Below are positions 33,690 through 45,059 of a DNA stretch of 64,000 nucleotides, piece by piece. The stretch is from the NCBI GenBank assembly GCA_032821775.1, contig JAVLRN010000013.1:1-64000 (forward strand), in the 5' to 3' direction. The notes beneath the pieces were generated by a model. It made no database searches and had not been told where the DNA came from. It saw only the letters and a list, made by a program, of their open reading frames with translations. Both the position numbers and the translations under genes were made by a program. Every line of letters begins with the position of its first letter. Position 1 is the first letter of the stretch. Origin of the DNA: Sanguinoderma infundibulare (Eukaryota; Basidiomycota; Agaricomycetes; Polyporales; Polyporaceae).

Positions 33690-36572
33690 TCATTCGCATG
33701 GGTTCTTCGCGGACGCCCGTCCGTCCAGCAATGCAGACTTCGAACCTGGTGCCTGTCCCGGCGAAAAAGCGTCCGCGCTACTGCCAATCCCACCGGGCAA
33801 TCCCCCTGCCAGAGTGGACCGCCCATGGCCGGCGTCGCGAGAAGGCGCGCGCTCGACAGGCTTCTCTCCGGTGCAGTTCGTCACCACGCCGGGGCCCGAG
33901 AAAAGCACCCTACGGCCGCCGCTCGCGACAGCCTCGTTTCTGGATCTCGCTCGGGCGGCGGCGACCGAACGTCTCTCTCGCTCTTCTCTGGACATGCGGG
34001 GCGCGGACGCGGGCGACCACTCCAGAGCCTGCGGGCCCTGCGTGCTCGAGTACGTCGGCTTGGGAGGCTGTGGGCCTGGAGGGAATCGATGCTCGCTTGC
34101 CAAGCCCCCGCCCTCTGCAGTTGCCGTGAGGCAGGGGGAGCGGATCGACCGCGCTGAGCTCTGTTCACGCCGAAGAACGCTTGCGCTCGCCGGCGGCGGA
34201 CGAAGCCGACTCCTAGCTGGACGCGTAGGTGCCGTGTCTGGACCCGCTTCCACCGTGCCCTCTTCGCCCGACCGCACGCGCCTTTCTTCTGTTGCTGCGG
34301 CCTTTCTCGATCGTGTTAGTACGCACAACGTGTCTAGCAACAGGGTTCGCGTCCACGCACGTGGCTGACTCTGTCCATCTCGCTGTCCATCGTGACTTCA
34401 GAGACAGCAGTGACGCTCTCCTCCGATCCTTGGCCCGTCTTCAGCCCAGACCCAAAGTCGGACATCACCGACAGCTCTATTTTGCTCCTAACCTGCTCCA
34501 CGTCCTCGTTGGCGATGGTGACAGTCCGGACTGGATCAATAGGAGGATGCGACCGCGAAGTCCAGGTTCGCATGATGCAGCGACCATAGAACAGGAACGG
34601 AATCGACAGTCCATCTGTAACGCATGTTAACGAGGTTTCGAGCTGTAGCGGATGCCAGCGACCAATCCACGTACGAACGATGATCGACCCCAGGACAACG
34701 AAGGACACGATTGTCTGCAGCGTGGCGGCCAAGAGCTCCGCTTGACCCTGTGGTGGCGAGTGAGGTGTCGGTAGCTCGGTTACCGCGAGAGTGGACACAA
34801 AGATCGCTGAGACACCCATCTAAAAGCAATGGATCAGTCAGCGATGCAATGTCGTCGTCATGAGTCAAGCTGATCTTACTGGACCTAAGGGAGAACGGTC
34901 AACGCGAGGTCAACACCACAACAAGCGTACACCTACGAACCGAAATAACCCGCGAACAGAGCCTCTCGCCACGACCCGATCTCAGGGACCCACTTGTAGA
35001 GCAGCAGGAGCGGCGGGATACGGCGCAGAACTAATACAGCGACAAAGAGGATGATTAAATGCCATGGCGTGATGCCGAGCTCGGGTGCGTTAAACATGTG
35101 GAACGGCATCCACGCGCCTATGTAGATGAAGCAGCCGCAGTTGAGGAGGAGGTCCATGACGGAGGGGAAGATCTCGTCTTCAGTCTTCATCCTGTAATAC
35201 CCGTCCCAGTTGATTGCGCACCCTGCTCAAAATTCGTCAGCCGAGCACACAACGTCGCCGTCACCGGACTCAGGCAGCGTACCTGCGGCAAACGCGGCGA
35301 GAAGGTCGTCGCTGCCGATCGTGTGCGTGAAGCCGACAGTGAACAGCGCTAGCGCGAGGTGCTGTGCGACGAAGGATTGGCGGTCAATGAATTTGTGTTT
35401 CATACACAGCTTCAGCAAGCAGGAGAAAGTGAATCCTGATGAGAAGCAGATGAGCGCATTGCAATGGGTAACCAAGCCGTGTCTGCGCGTAGCGCAGCAT
35501 CGCGCTCCAAACGCCCGAAAAACGCCAGGCGGCCAGCGTATTGGCGATAGCTTACCTAGCACGGCACCAAACACTGTTCCCAATATCACTTGATCTACGA
35601 CTCTGGTCAGTATAGTCCGCGCGAACTCAACACCGTGTGCACACTCACATAGCCAGCCTACAAAAAACCACTCCCCAAAGGCAACACTCCGCGAGCTCTC
35701 CAGAGTAAGAAGGATTGAAATACTCAAGAACGGATATGCGAGACCGTCGTTGGTCGCGGACTCAGCAGAAATGATGTGACGAAGAGTCTCGGGGACATGC
35801 TGGTTAGCGTAGTTCCCGTCTATTCGGAAGGATGAAGATGGAGATGCCCCAGAGCGAAAACCGGAATACGTACGAACTATGGCGGCAGCTATTATGGGAT
35901 CTGTGGGTGTCAAACACGCCGCGATGACCAAGGCGGAGACGAAGTTGAGGGGCGGGAAGAGCACAAATATGAACGCTTGGGTGGATAGGTCCGTCGGTGC
36001 ATACAGTGGTGTGTGAGGCGTATGAGGGCTCACCTGCAACAACGAGCCAACCAAAAACCATGGTCGGGACGACCATGACAAGAAGACTCTTGGCCCGATT
36101 CAAGATGTACGCCTTCGGAAGTTCGACACCGATCGCAAAGAGACCGGCAGCGAGGGTAATACGCATGACCTCCAGAGTGATCGTGTTCAAATCACCACCC
36201 CACGAACGCGGGTTGAAAGTGTTGAAGCCGTAAGGACCAAAGATGACACCGCAGGCGGTACCGAGAATGACTTCGTTGATGTAAAGCTGCGTCAACCGTT
36301 TAGAGATGCCCTACGCTCAAAAACGTGTGATGCGCTTACCGTCTCTTTCACAAGGAGTGAGACCATGCTAAACTGTCACCCGGTCAATAACGGACACGAT
36401 TCGATATCGGGCGGTGAAATTTGACAACGATGCTGAGCAAGACAACCTACCAAGACGGCAAAGCCCCCCAAAACCATGTACGCCAACCCTGTATCAGTGA
36501 TCTAGAGAAGGTATTAGGGATGTAAAGGCGAGAAGGAGAGCGTGCATGCACCTGGAGGATGCCGAGATGCAT
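33690..36572 (-). CDS. Na+/H+ antiporter, NHA1/Sod2 family (paralogue B)
   Basis: Second predicted plasma-membrane Na+(K+)/H+ exchanger. Exons: 36572-36552, 36501-36451, 36372-36340, 36286-36034, 35975-35874, 35819-35649, 35594-35556, 35435-35283, 35222-34941, 34884-34880, 34819-34675, 34614-34361 and 34301-33690 (706 aa). Exons 1-11 have exactly the same lengths as those of paralogue A, including a 5-nt exon 10. The core has GLAYMVLGGF, NPRSWGGDLN, ACLTPTDPI, SAESATNDGLAYPF, GSDDLLAAFAAG and GVSAIFVSTLAVTELP. The last intron (34360-34302) has GTGCGT and a perfect TACTAAC branch site but a plain AAG acceptor. Without it the protein ends at 34334 with 511 aa. I favour splicing because it gives a last exon of 612 nt against 615 nt in A and a similar hydrophilic tail. 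Transcribed toward the ATPase gene, same strand. Confidence 0.9.
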
Positions 36573-37291
36573 GATACCCGTGGATGTGGAAACCTAAAAA
36601 ATCAATATTCCGCGCACAAGAAGAGGTCGAGGCAGGACTTTGAGAGCGAGGTAAGTCTGGGTCAGCAGAAAAACCAGCGCATTGAGACCTATATGGAGAC
36701 GACGGACTTGGAAGCATGTCCAGCATGCGCCCACGATCACTGTCCGAGAGCGCATCCTTGAATGGAAGTTAGACTGCGGACTCCAACAAGCTGTCGCGTT
36801 GCAATCGCAGGGCATACACGCATCCTTCGCAATCCACCATCCGACTACTACTGAGAACGTAGGTCCTTCCCATACGCTCATGTGGATTGCTGAGCGGCGA
36901 TAACGGGCCAAGCGAAAGCCGATTCGTCAACGGTAGTGCCTCGGGATAGGCGCGGCTCCACCAGTAGAAGGTTGGATTCCAAATCACAGGCGGCTACTTT
37001 GCGTGTGTGCCAACCACATGCAGGAATCCGAACGCAATCCTCATTCCTAAGGCAACTCGCGGCGAGGCATGTGGCCATATTGACAGGCCAGAGCGTTGAA
37101 AACACGCCAATGAATGGGTCCTGGGACGATAGCAAGCAGAAGTGAATGGTCTATATCCTAATGTACTTATGCCGACTGAGTGGCAGGAGCGGACTTCCCC
37201 TGCGAGGCGGTTCCGAAGTACCTCGCAACTGGATCTTCTTGCGTTTTCTGATAGCTATCGAAAAAGACACAGTCAGGCAGGTCTCAAGTAC
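36573..37291. other. Intergenic, no gene recognised
   Basis: Upstream region of antiporter B. Short frames on both strands without domains. A 16-17 base direct repeat of CAGGCAGGTCTC type occurs near 37274-37305 at the edge of the mobile element. Confidence 0.5.
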
Positions 37292-37700
37292 ACGACAGGC
37301 AGGTCTCGATCCGTAGAACGGGGAAATGCTCATAAAAAGGTTGCCCAAGGTTTCGTTGCCGGAACATAAGACTCATCTTTCCATGGGGAGAAATGACAAG
37401 TTGTCAAGTGAATTATCGCAGACAGAAAGGGTTACCTGACCCCAGCCACAGGGAAGGGGCGAGAAATGGCAGGGAAAGGCACGCTTTCCCTGCCTTTTCC
37501 CGTAGTCCCTCCCCCGAAAAGGCATCATTCCTCCGCCTTTTCCAGTGGCTAGGTATCCTATTCCTGACCCACGTGGAAAATGGCAAGGAAAAGCAACGTG
37601 TCGACATCGCGTAGAATATGAGGAGATGTCGAGGCAAGGAAACCTTGGGATATTTTTGCAAGCATTTTCCTGGCCAGCGAACTGGGCTGTGCCCACCGCG
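37292..37700. mobile_element. Second copy of the long inverted-repeat element, overlapping the pyruvate carrier 3' exon
   Basis: Read on the plus strand it matches the reverse complement of 31990-32430 of the ATPase-intron element almost throughout. Examples are the shared runs CACGACAGGCA, GGGCGAGAAATGGC, GGAAAAGCAACGTGTCGACATCGCGTAGA and AGGAAACCTTGGG. I judge over 80 percent identity by eye. The outermost 60-120 bases of the terminal repeats are absent or unrecognisable, so this copy is truncated or diverged at its ends. Confidence 0.85.
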
Positions 37701-38290
37701 GTAGAAAGTGGATGGGACGTACTGCCAGATACGGCCCAACTGGCCCAATCCCGTCGATCCGACGAAGAAGTTGACCTAGAGAGCAACCGTCACCGCCATG
37801 CTTGTCATCCAAGTGGGGAAACGGTACGCACGGCCGCCAAGCTGTAGTTAATAGGTGTGATCACGAGGGAGTAGCGCACCCAGATGAATCCCGTCGCGGC
37901 GAGGGCTGTGAGACGCACGACCGGACCATGAGCATGTGTACGTACGTCTGCAGCCTCGGCAGCAAGGAGCGGCAGATCCACGCACCGAGATTTTGTGAAA
38001 CACTCAGCTTTTCGGCTGGGCGCGACAAATCCTTCAAACCCGCCGCAACCAAACACCACTTCATGAGCGGCGCCCAGAAGAAGACCGTCTTTGGGCCTAT
38101 CCAGACGGGTGTTCACGTCACAATGGCCACGGAGGGAGACGGTGGGCGTTGGGGCAGGTGCAGCCGGACGGGGCAGAGTAAAAGGGTTCAATTTCGGTGA
38201 GACGGAGATCTTTTAGAAGGTCGCACCTGCTGGGTGGTTCATGAAAGCTTGGAACTTCGAAGCTCCTGCAGAGGCCGCTGCGCCAGACAT
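37413..38290 (-). CDS. Mitochondrial pyruvate carrier subunit, MPC2-like, with element-derived C terminus
   Basis: Predicted inner-mitochondrial-membrane protein that with a partner subunit imports pyruvate. Exons 38290-38227, 38096-37986, 37905-37832 and 37775-37413 give 203 aa. Residues 1-108 follow the family: MNHPAGPKTVFFWAP, MKWCLVAAGLKDLSRPAEKLS, QNLALAATGFIWVRYSLVI, PINYSLAAVNFFVGSTG, GQLGRIWQY. This part alone has the usual length of an MPC2 subunit. From about 37700 to the stop at 37413 the frame runs through the mobile element described separately, adding about 95 basic, Ser/Leu-rich residues not expected in the family. Either the element replaced the original stop and 3' end, or the gene uses another splice or stop in this area. 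Exons 1-3 are firm; the end is not. Confidence 0.85.
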
Positions 38291-41200
38291 GGTGGAGGTG
38301 GTAGGTGGATGAGAATGGAGGGAAGAGGAAAGCTTGCTGGTCGGGCGACCGCGGGAAGTGGGGCGATATCAAGGCGGAGAAGCAGCACGGCGCCTTTGCG
38401 GGGACGAGGAAGCGCCCATGGAAAGCGGCACCGCCCACGCCCAAGTTGCACCTTTCTCCTCACCCTGCGTGTATATGCGAACCAACCACCTTGTATGTTA
38501 CATCTGTATCCGACCAAGGCAGTCAAAGACTTCCACCTCGAAAGCCTGTACTCCCCGTTGAACTCGATGAACTGTGAAGTATTTGGGTAAGACTTCCGAT
38601 CGGTGACTCGAAGTCGAGTTAACACTCCTACTTCACCAGGCCCAATCGCAACGTGAAGCTTGAAGGTCGCAGAACGCATCGAAAAAAGTCGTCATACCGT
38701 TCTACCACGAACGTTCAAAGATCGCTAGCCACGTCTGATTTGTAGCAGATACAGCCAACCGAAATATACCGTTCTGGTTGGTCAATCTTGGTGTGAAATT
38801 CCCCACTACTTTTCCGATACGCAAACATCGACGGGGTCACTTTCTGAACTAGACATAGTTTGATGTTGAAGAACGTCCTCCCACAACACCATGTGCTGTC
38901 ATAGAACGTCCGACTCGAGGTGCGCTGGAGGTTTCCCTTCAACAGAATCCACGCGATTGCTGACAGATTATTGTCTCCCCTAGGTAGACCGTAAATGACC
39001 TTGCTGAAGGGGGGGTCGACGGTCACATAGGACAGATTATGCGAAAGAATCATCCATGAGGCAACCGCTCATGGTCGCGTCTATTTTGAAACAATACGAA
39101 TCCTGGCGAGGATTATCCGGCCAGTCAAATGTGTCATCCACCTCGACACCTCGCGATCTTTCATCACAGGAACTCGATGGCTGCCTTCATACATGCTCAA
39201 ACGCCGGTTTGTCGAGGCTGTCCTCGCGAGGTAACAAAAATTTCCCTGCTATTAGTACTCACCTCACCTCACCTCACCAGATACGGTCGATTCACCGATT
39301 TCAGCAGGACGCGCAACACGGACCTTCGGCCAACGTGTATCAGGACAGGATCCCTCTAGCAACTTGTTCAAGAATGCTTCATGGTGTTGCCATCCATGCA
39401 TTCGATGGAGTACCGCCCCGATTATGCAGCAGAACCGCTCAGTGATCATGCCACACAGGTGGCGCAGTGGTTATGCTCACACAGACGACAGACGAAGGGG
39501 TCTTCATCATCTTATTCTAGGGAAATGGTCAATGAATCGAGTGGCGTTGCGAGGAGACTCTCCTTGGTCGCCCTGACCGAGTCCATCGGTGTGGCATCAT
39601 TATCCGGTGCGGCCGCCCTTCGCCCAACATTGAGCTTATAGGTTCTGCTCAGTTATGATGCGTGCATGCACATCGCAGGTGACTTGGTGTTCGAATATGC
39701 CACCTTTGGGCGTTGTCGCTTCCAGGTGAGTCCTGACACGGAGAGTTTACAGCTCTGTTGACATCATTCGATGAAAGGTTCTCTCGTATCCATGCCCGAT
39801 CGAGACCACGTTACGTAGGCTTCGACTTCTCTCAGTTACTTCTTCACCTGTCCGCTGACCCGCATTCGCTCCCAGATATAATCCCAAGGTACCCTTACAT
39901 GGTACTCTGGTCCCGATAACGTACGGACTCGGAGCAAACCGTACCATAGATCATCACGTATGTATCAACTGTCGCACCCACTTGTTAGGCGGACCCTACG
40001 CGGACCAACCGGCCTTGCGTGTTTGTCGCTCTTGCGACTGGCAGGACCGCAGGTACTTAAGGCACCGGAACGACGTCGCCCCGACATGTGTCGCACGTAG
40101 GCAGGAACGCATCGAGCTCTCCAGAGCTCGTTCCTGACTTCCTGGCTGTGCATATCGTGATGGCGCCCTCCGCGAACCCGCTGATGGTAAGTTGTCGCTT
40201 AACCTACGCCTTACTCCGGCAATGGTCCGGTGACATTCCCACTCACTCCCAGCGTTGGCCACTGGGCGAACGATGCTGCGCCTTATCCGACGGCTGCGTT
40301 CACGAGCCAGGGCGGACACGACCATCGGAAACGCGCGTCATGGTGGTTCCCATCTGCGGCGCCCGTCGTCGCCGCCTGCGCTCGCGACACGATTCACAAG
40401 CGGCCCGTAGCGCGTCCAGCTCGAGTATAAAAGATGTGCAGGACCAGACACAAACGGTCAGTCAGCACGCCCCAACCCAGCTTCTCTCTCAACTGGGCAC
40501 CGGGTGCCTGCACACACTGCTTCCACCATATCATCGAGCTAAACAGCCAAAACGCTTATCTGCCGCCTCCCTTTTCGCTAAGGGAGGGGGCACGGCACGG
40601 CCGAGAGGTTCGAGCTGTTGCGGAAGCAGCTACCCCCGCCAGTCTTTGGGCACCACTACTCGACCGGCGAGCACCGTCGCGAGTGCGCGGCGCGGGTCGC
40701 GTTCGTGTTGTGGCGGCCGCAAGGATTGACAGGGTACGGCTTCCGCACCAGACGGCCTTGCGCGGTTCGCGTCTTGCAGTCACTCTGGCTCTCCGCAGGG
40801 TGCGTTCGTCGGCGCCAGCACTTCCTAGCTGCGTCGTCCGGACACGCCATCCGGAACATCCTATGTATACATCATACGGTTACTCGTTTGGGGACTTGGA
40901 ATCATCATCTGTCCACTTCGTAACCTGGCACCGTTATGCTTCTCTTGACAGGACCGGTGTCTTTCGTTACTGTGCGCTATTCGACGTCCGGTCTGTGATC
41001 CGTGCACATTGACATATATAAGTCGATATGTACTGGCGCATCAGTTTCGTGGCCTCGCCACCTGGGTTCTTCAGGCAGCGCCACCCGACCATCGGGGCGC
41101 GTGAACTTTGTCTTGTATCTGTGTCTTCGAGAGCTTCTGACGATGCGCGAATTTCCAGATGCATGGTCTGATGTGGGTGCCTTTCTCGTTCAAGTTGGCG

Positions 41201-41728
41201 TCAGCAGGGCCATCCTTATCTGCCGGGTGCAACGTAAACATGTATCCGCATGTGAGCGCGCGAAACCATCAGCAGGGATTATGACGATAGCAGGCCTACA
41301 AAGTGACGCGACCCAGAAGAGTCTCGAACTGGCTTTTCTTTGCCAATGCCAGGGACAGAAACGGTTACGTCGGACTAAGTTTAAACGTGTTGGTAGGCTC
41401 CGAAAGAATACTCGGAGACCGTGGTAAGACCGTGCTCAGAAAATATTCTAGAATATACTAGCAACGTATACAAGGCTGGTTTTCTGCAAAATGTTGGGTC
41501 CCATCTCGTTTGCCCGGCAAAAACCAACTTAACTGAGGGTGTTGGTGCATCGGGCATGCGGCCCGAGTGGACGGACCGCTATGCCGGACATCATTCCCAC
41601 CACGTGCCAGGCGCCCGACACGCGTCACTCTGCGGAGGTGGTCGTGTCCAGCGACCTCGCTGACCTCGCGCAACTTGTGGCTACGTACCTCCACCATACC
41701 TGCGACACCTCAGGCCTCACCACCGGCG
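38291..41728. other. Gene-poor region, no gene recognised
   Basis: Contains many short frames without domains, a CACCT repeat near 39262-39282, and a good TATA-like element (GAGTATAAAAGATG) at about 40423 that precedes a 190-codon plus frame (40434-41012) lacking any recognised motif. I do not support a gene call, but the TATA element makes 40.4-41.0 kb the best candidate. Confidence 0.4.
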
Positions 41729-42553
41729 ATGGCGGACTACGTCGGCGCCGATGTCATCCAAAATGTCGTGGATACCCTCCTCTCCTACCTCTCTTCAGTC
41801 CTCCCGCATCCGATCTACGTGATCGTCGCCGCCCTCATCACTCACGTCCTCTCCCTCCTCACCGCCCTCCTCAACTTCGTCTCCACCCTCGCCTCCGCAC
41901 ACAACTGGGATGCGCAAAAGATCCTGCCGCCGCTCATCACCGTCCTCGCGGCGTACCTCGCGCTCGTCAGCTTTTACCGGACGACCGGATGGATGATCCG
42001 CACCACCTTCTGGTTCGTCAAGTGGGGCGGCATCCTCGTCGCGCTCTCCGCCGGGGCTGGCTACTTCATGGCGAACGCCGGCGTCGACCGCGGGGTCGGG
42101 CCGTTCAATGGCGGGGGTGGGCTCCTCGCGTTCTTCGGGAACGCGCTTCTCGGGCTCGTCAGCGGCCGCGACGGTTCCGATGCGCAGTCTGGGAGGGTTC
42201 GAGCATCGCGGGCCCGGCGCGCGAAGGCGGGGAAGCAGTGGGAGAAGGAGCGACCGAAGGCTTGGGAGAGCTGGGACAAGCACCGGGAGTGGAAGCACGG
42301 TGTGTCGGACGCGGCCGGTCTGGGTAGGGACCGGGACCGGGACGATGCTGCGAGGGTGAGCGAGGACGTGCAGGAAGCGGTGCAGAAGGTGACCGGGCTC
42401 GTTCGCGACACGTTGGGCACTGGGTGGTGGGAGACGTTCAAGAATGCGGTCGAGGACAGCGGGCTTGTCGGTACGCCCGAGGACGAGGAGGGGGGCTCGC
42501 AGTCGCGACGCAAAACGAAACAGGACGGGAAGGGTCGCGGTAGCTCGCGGTGA
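41729..42553 (+). CDS. APQ12-type nuclear pore assembly / nuclear envelope protein
   Basis: Single-exon gene, 274 aa. The N-terminal half is hydrophobic with at least three membrane segments: about residues 25-50 (YVIVAALITHVLSLLTALLN), 70-90 (ILPPLITVLAAYLALVS) and 100-125 (FWFVKWGGILVALSAGAGYF). Between them lies YRTTGWMIRTTFWFVKW, which matches the fungal nuclear-pore-assembly-and-biogenesis (APQ12) domain layout. In yeast, Apq12 sits in the nuclear envelope/ER and supports pore assembly and membrane fluidity. The C-terminal half is hydrophilic, Arg/Asp/Glu-rich and probably disordered, longer than in yeast. ATG 41729 (ATGGCGGACTAC) was chosen because it begins at the conserved N terminus; upstream codons of the same frame look non-coding. 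Confidence 0.82.
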   Translation: MADYVGADVIQNVVDTLLSYLSSVLPHPIYVIVAALITHVLSLLTALLNFVSTLASAHNWDAQKILPPLITVLAAYLALVSFYRTTGWMIRTTFWFVKWGGILVALSAGAGYFMANAGVDRGVGPFNGGGGLLAFFGNALLGLVSGRDGSDAQSGRVRASRARRAKAGKQWEKERPKAWESWDKHREWKHGVSDAAGLGRDRDRDDAARVSEDVQEAVQKVTGLVRDTLGTGWWETFKNAVEDSGLVGTPEDEEGGSQSRRKTKQDGKGRGSSR

Positions 42554-43485
42554 CTACGAATGCTGGATGGCTTTGGCTATCAGAGGTGGGTTGCGCTTTC
42601 TCAGATTTTCTCGCTGTCGCCGGGACACTGACACGTTCGGCAGTGCACTTGTATTATTTGCATTATTTGGATATATATCTCTAGCCCGTTCAAGGCCGAC
42701 GGCTCTAATCTCCTTCGTCTCGCAAACAAGTCGCAGTCGCAGCAGCGCTCCTGCATGCAATGCCAACTCAACGTTCTCTCGAACCAAGCCCCTCGGTCGA
42801 TTGAACGAATTCGATTGCTGATTCCAATTTAACCCCCATGCCGATGCAACGCTTCGTCGGCCCTACACCCGCACGGTAGAGAGAGATAGAAGGATATCGG
42901 CGCTACGACCTATCGTTGAGGCTTGGTAGCACATGGTCCCGAGGAACCGAAGGACGTCGGGGAAACTGGACGGCGCCCTGCATGAGTCGGCATTCTCAGG
43001 CGGTTGGCTCCAAACGTCTGGCCGCCGGTTTGGTGTCCCACTTGCACTTCTCAGGTCGGTCATCGCGCTGACTTGAGTCCATCACAGTCTCGACCCGCCA
43101 CGGATGCCCACGACGTCACGTCGCTTCCCTCCATCTTGCTGTGACAACGCTGTGACGCCGAGCGGTGTTCTTGGCGACACACCGAAATCATTTTCTCGAA
43201 ATTCCGGCTACGCCTGTCAGAAATTGGGGTGGGAACCGTTTGGAGCCAATGGTTAGCCTGGATTTGGCCGGCCGACGTGGCTCGGGGAATTCCGTACCCA
43301 AAACGGGGCCGAATTCTTGTTACGTTGCGGGAACAAATATGAACAAATAGAGAGGTGTTATATGGCGCAGGAAGAGGACTCCCAAGCTCTCTCCTCAACC
43401 CCTCTCATCCTCTACCGTCGCCTGGGTCCCGTCGTCCTTCTCCCTTGACGCCCTCTCCGTCTTCTATCGCCGCCCCCCCCTCGCC
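42554..43485. other. Intergenic, no gene recognised
   Basis: Separates two plus-strand genes. The last 100 bases are strongly pyrimidine-rich (CTCTCCTCAACCCCTCTCATCC... style), typical of a basidiomycete 5' leader, leading into the ATG at 43486. Confidence 0.55.
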
Positions 43486-44207
43486 ATGGCCCTCAAGCGG
43501 AAGTTCTCTGATGAGTTCGACGATGTCGCCCCCACCGTAAGTCACACAGCCATGCCGCATATAGTCGCGTCACGTGTCTAACGTGCTTCCTGCAGAACGG
43601 GAAGCAGCAGAAGCTAGTCCCCTTCCCCAACTCGACAGAGCTCGACTCAGACATAGCTATGTCTGATGCTTCCATGTCCGACCTCGAGCCCCTTACCCTC
43701 ACCATTCCCTCTCACCACTTCCACACGCGTCTACCATCTGATGTTAGCTACGCCTCGTCAGCAACGTCAGACTCCCCCCGCAACTCCCGTAAGTAACGTC
43801 TTCGTTTTTGACGCGTCGCACCGTCGTGTTTAAACCTTTGCGCGTCCCTGTATGCTTAGCCCTCTACCCAGTGTTCGACCTTTACCCCACCGACGCCGAC
43901 AGCTACATGGGCATCGCAGCCCATGGACTCCCTGACCCTACCCTCCACGCCCCCCAAAAGTCCGTCGGCCTCTTGCAGCCTAAGGGCAACAGCTTCATCC
44001 ATCATGGGTAGGTATTTTAATGTGCGCTATCGCGACGCACGTTTTCCCGGCTTCGTGCGATCTTGGGCTCACGTATTTGTTGCTAGCCAAAACTGCACCC
44101 AGATACCGAAACTCCGCATGGCGTGTTCTGCCGGGCCCAACGGACGAAGGTCGATGTGGGCCCACTGCGAAGAATGTGGCGCGATCGAGATCGTCGACAG
44201 CGATTAA
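43486..44207 (+). CDS. Small conserved-looking protein of unknown function
   Basis: Exons 43486-43536, 43596-43788, 43860-44007 and 44087-44207 (170 aa), all with GT-AG borders. The protein starts MALKRKFSDEFDD, a nuclear-looking basic/acidic N terminus, and passes through a Ser/Asp-rich stretch with repeated DSDIAMSDASMSD. It ends with FIHHGQNCTQIPKLRMACS...RRSMWAHCEECGAIEIVDSD. The C-terminal cysteines (NC...C...HCEECG) could form a small metal site. I do not recognise a named family and assign no function. Gene structure and composition make it a credible real gene. Confidence 0.75.
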
Positions 44208-45057
44208 CCGACTTCGACCCGGCATCGCAGAACACCTCCGACACCCTCCCCTCTTCCCGTCATCGACAACCGTATCCTCGGCATCGCCACTCCACTGGAA
44301 CATCCGCGAGGTTATGTATTCTGATTTCCTCTATATCTGTGCTTGTCCTATCACTCTGGCGACTTTCCGACATGCGACACCCGAGCACCATCCACACTTC
44401 GCCATTCGCCATTCAACATCCCAATTCGTCTCCGATAAAACGACAACCGACAACGACCTTGTCACCACTGCTCTCATTCTCTTCCTCCACCACATCCGAC
44501 ACTCCTCGACTTCCAGACTGGTCCTTGTCCTTGTTGGCCTCGGTTTTTGCTCTGTTTTATCACCTTCGCATTCGCTTGCTCTCATTTTGCTCTTGCTCGG
44601 GCCCCTGATGTATTTATGTGTACGTGTGTTTCATCGGACTATCCATTGACTCAGAAAACCCCATATGTCATCCCGCATCCCCCACATCGCATTACGTATC
44701 CTAGACCCCCTGCGATACTGCTTCTCGTGTGTATATTATTTCCCATGCTGGCAATATCCCGACTGTCGAAGATGCATTTACTCTCCATGTGATCGCGTGA
44801 CGTCGCCGAATGTTCTGTTTGTCTGCAACGATCGCGCCACTTCGAAGTCGCCCTGAAAGATGACAGTGACCCTAGTACCGTGGCTGCATGTGCGCCGTTT
44901 GTGCAGTCAGGTGGATGTTGGCTGGGCAAATTTGGATCCAGAGTGCTGATGGTGGATGCCTCTAGACCACCGCTGTCTGTCCTGGAACGTTCTTGTCAGC
45001 GAGCGTATCGCAACGTGGTCGTCACGGCGGGTTCGTCGCGTCTGCTTATCTGGGCAA
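44208..45057. other. Intergenic, no gene recognised
   Basis: Pyrimidine-rich at 44220-44700; plus frames of 160-210 codons there are Ser/His/Leu-rich and have no domain, so they probably reflect composition. Likely 3' UTR and spacer. Confidence 0.45.
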
Positions 45058-45059
45058 TA

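Noticed and set aside
33685..34368. 227-codon plus frame opposite the 3' part of antiporter B
   Set aside because: GC-rich shadow of the antiporter tail; no domain.
39262..39282. TCACC repeats considered as a CRISPR-like or regulatory array
   Set aside because: Only four short direct units without spacers; a simple microsatellite in a eukaryotic genome.
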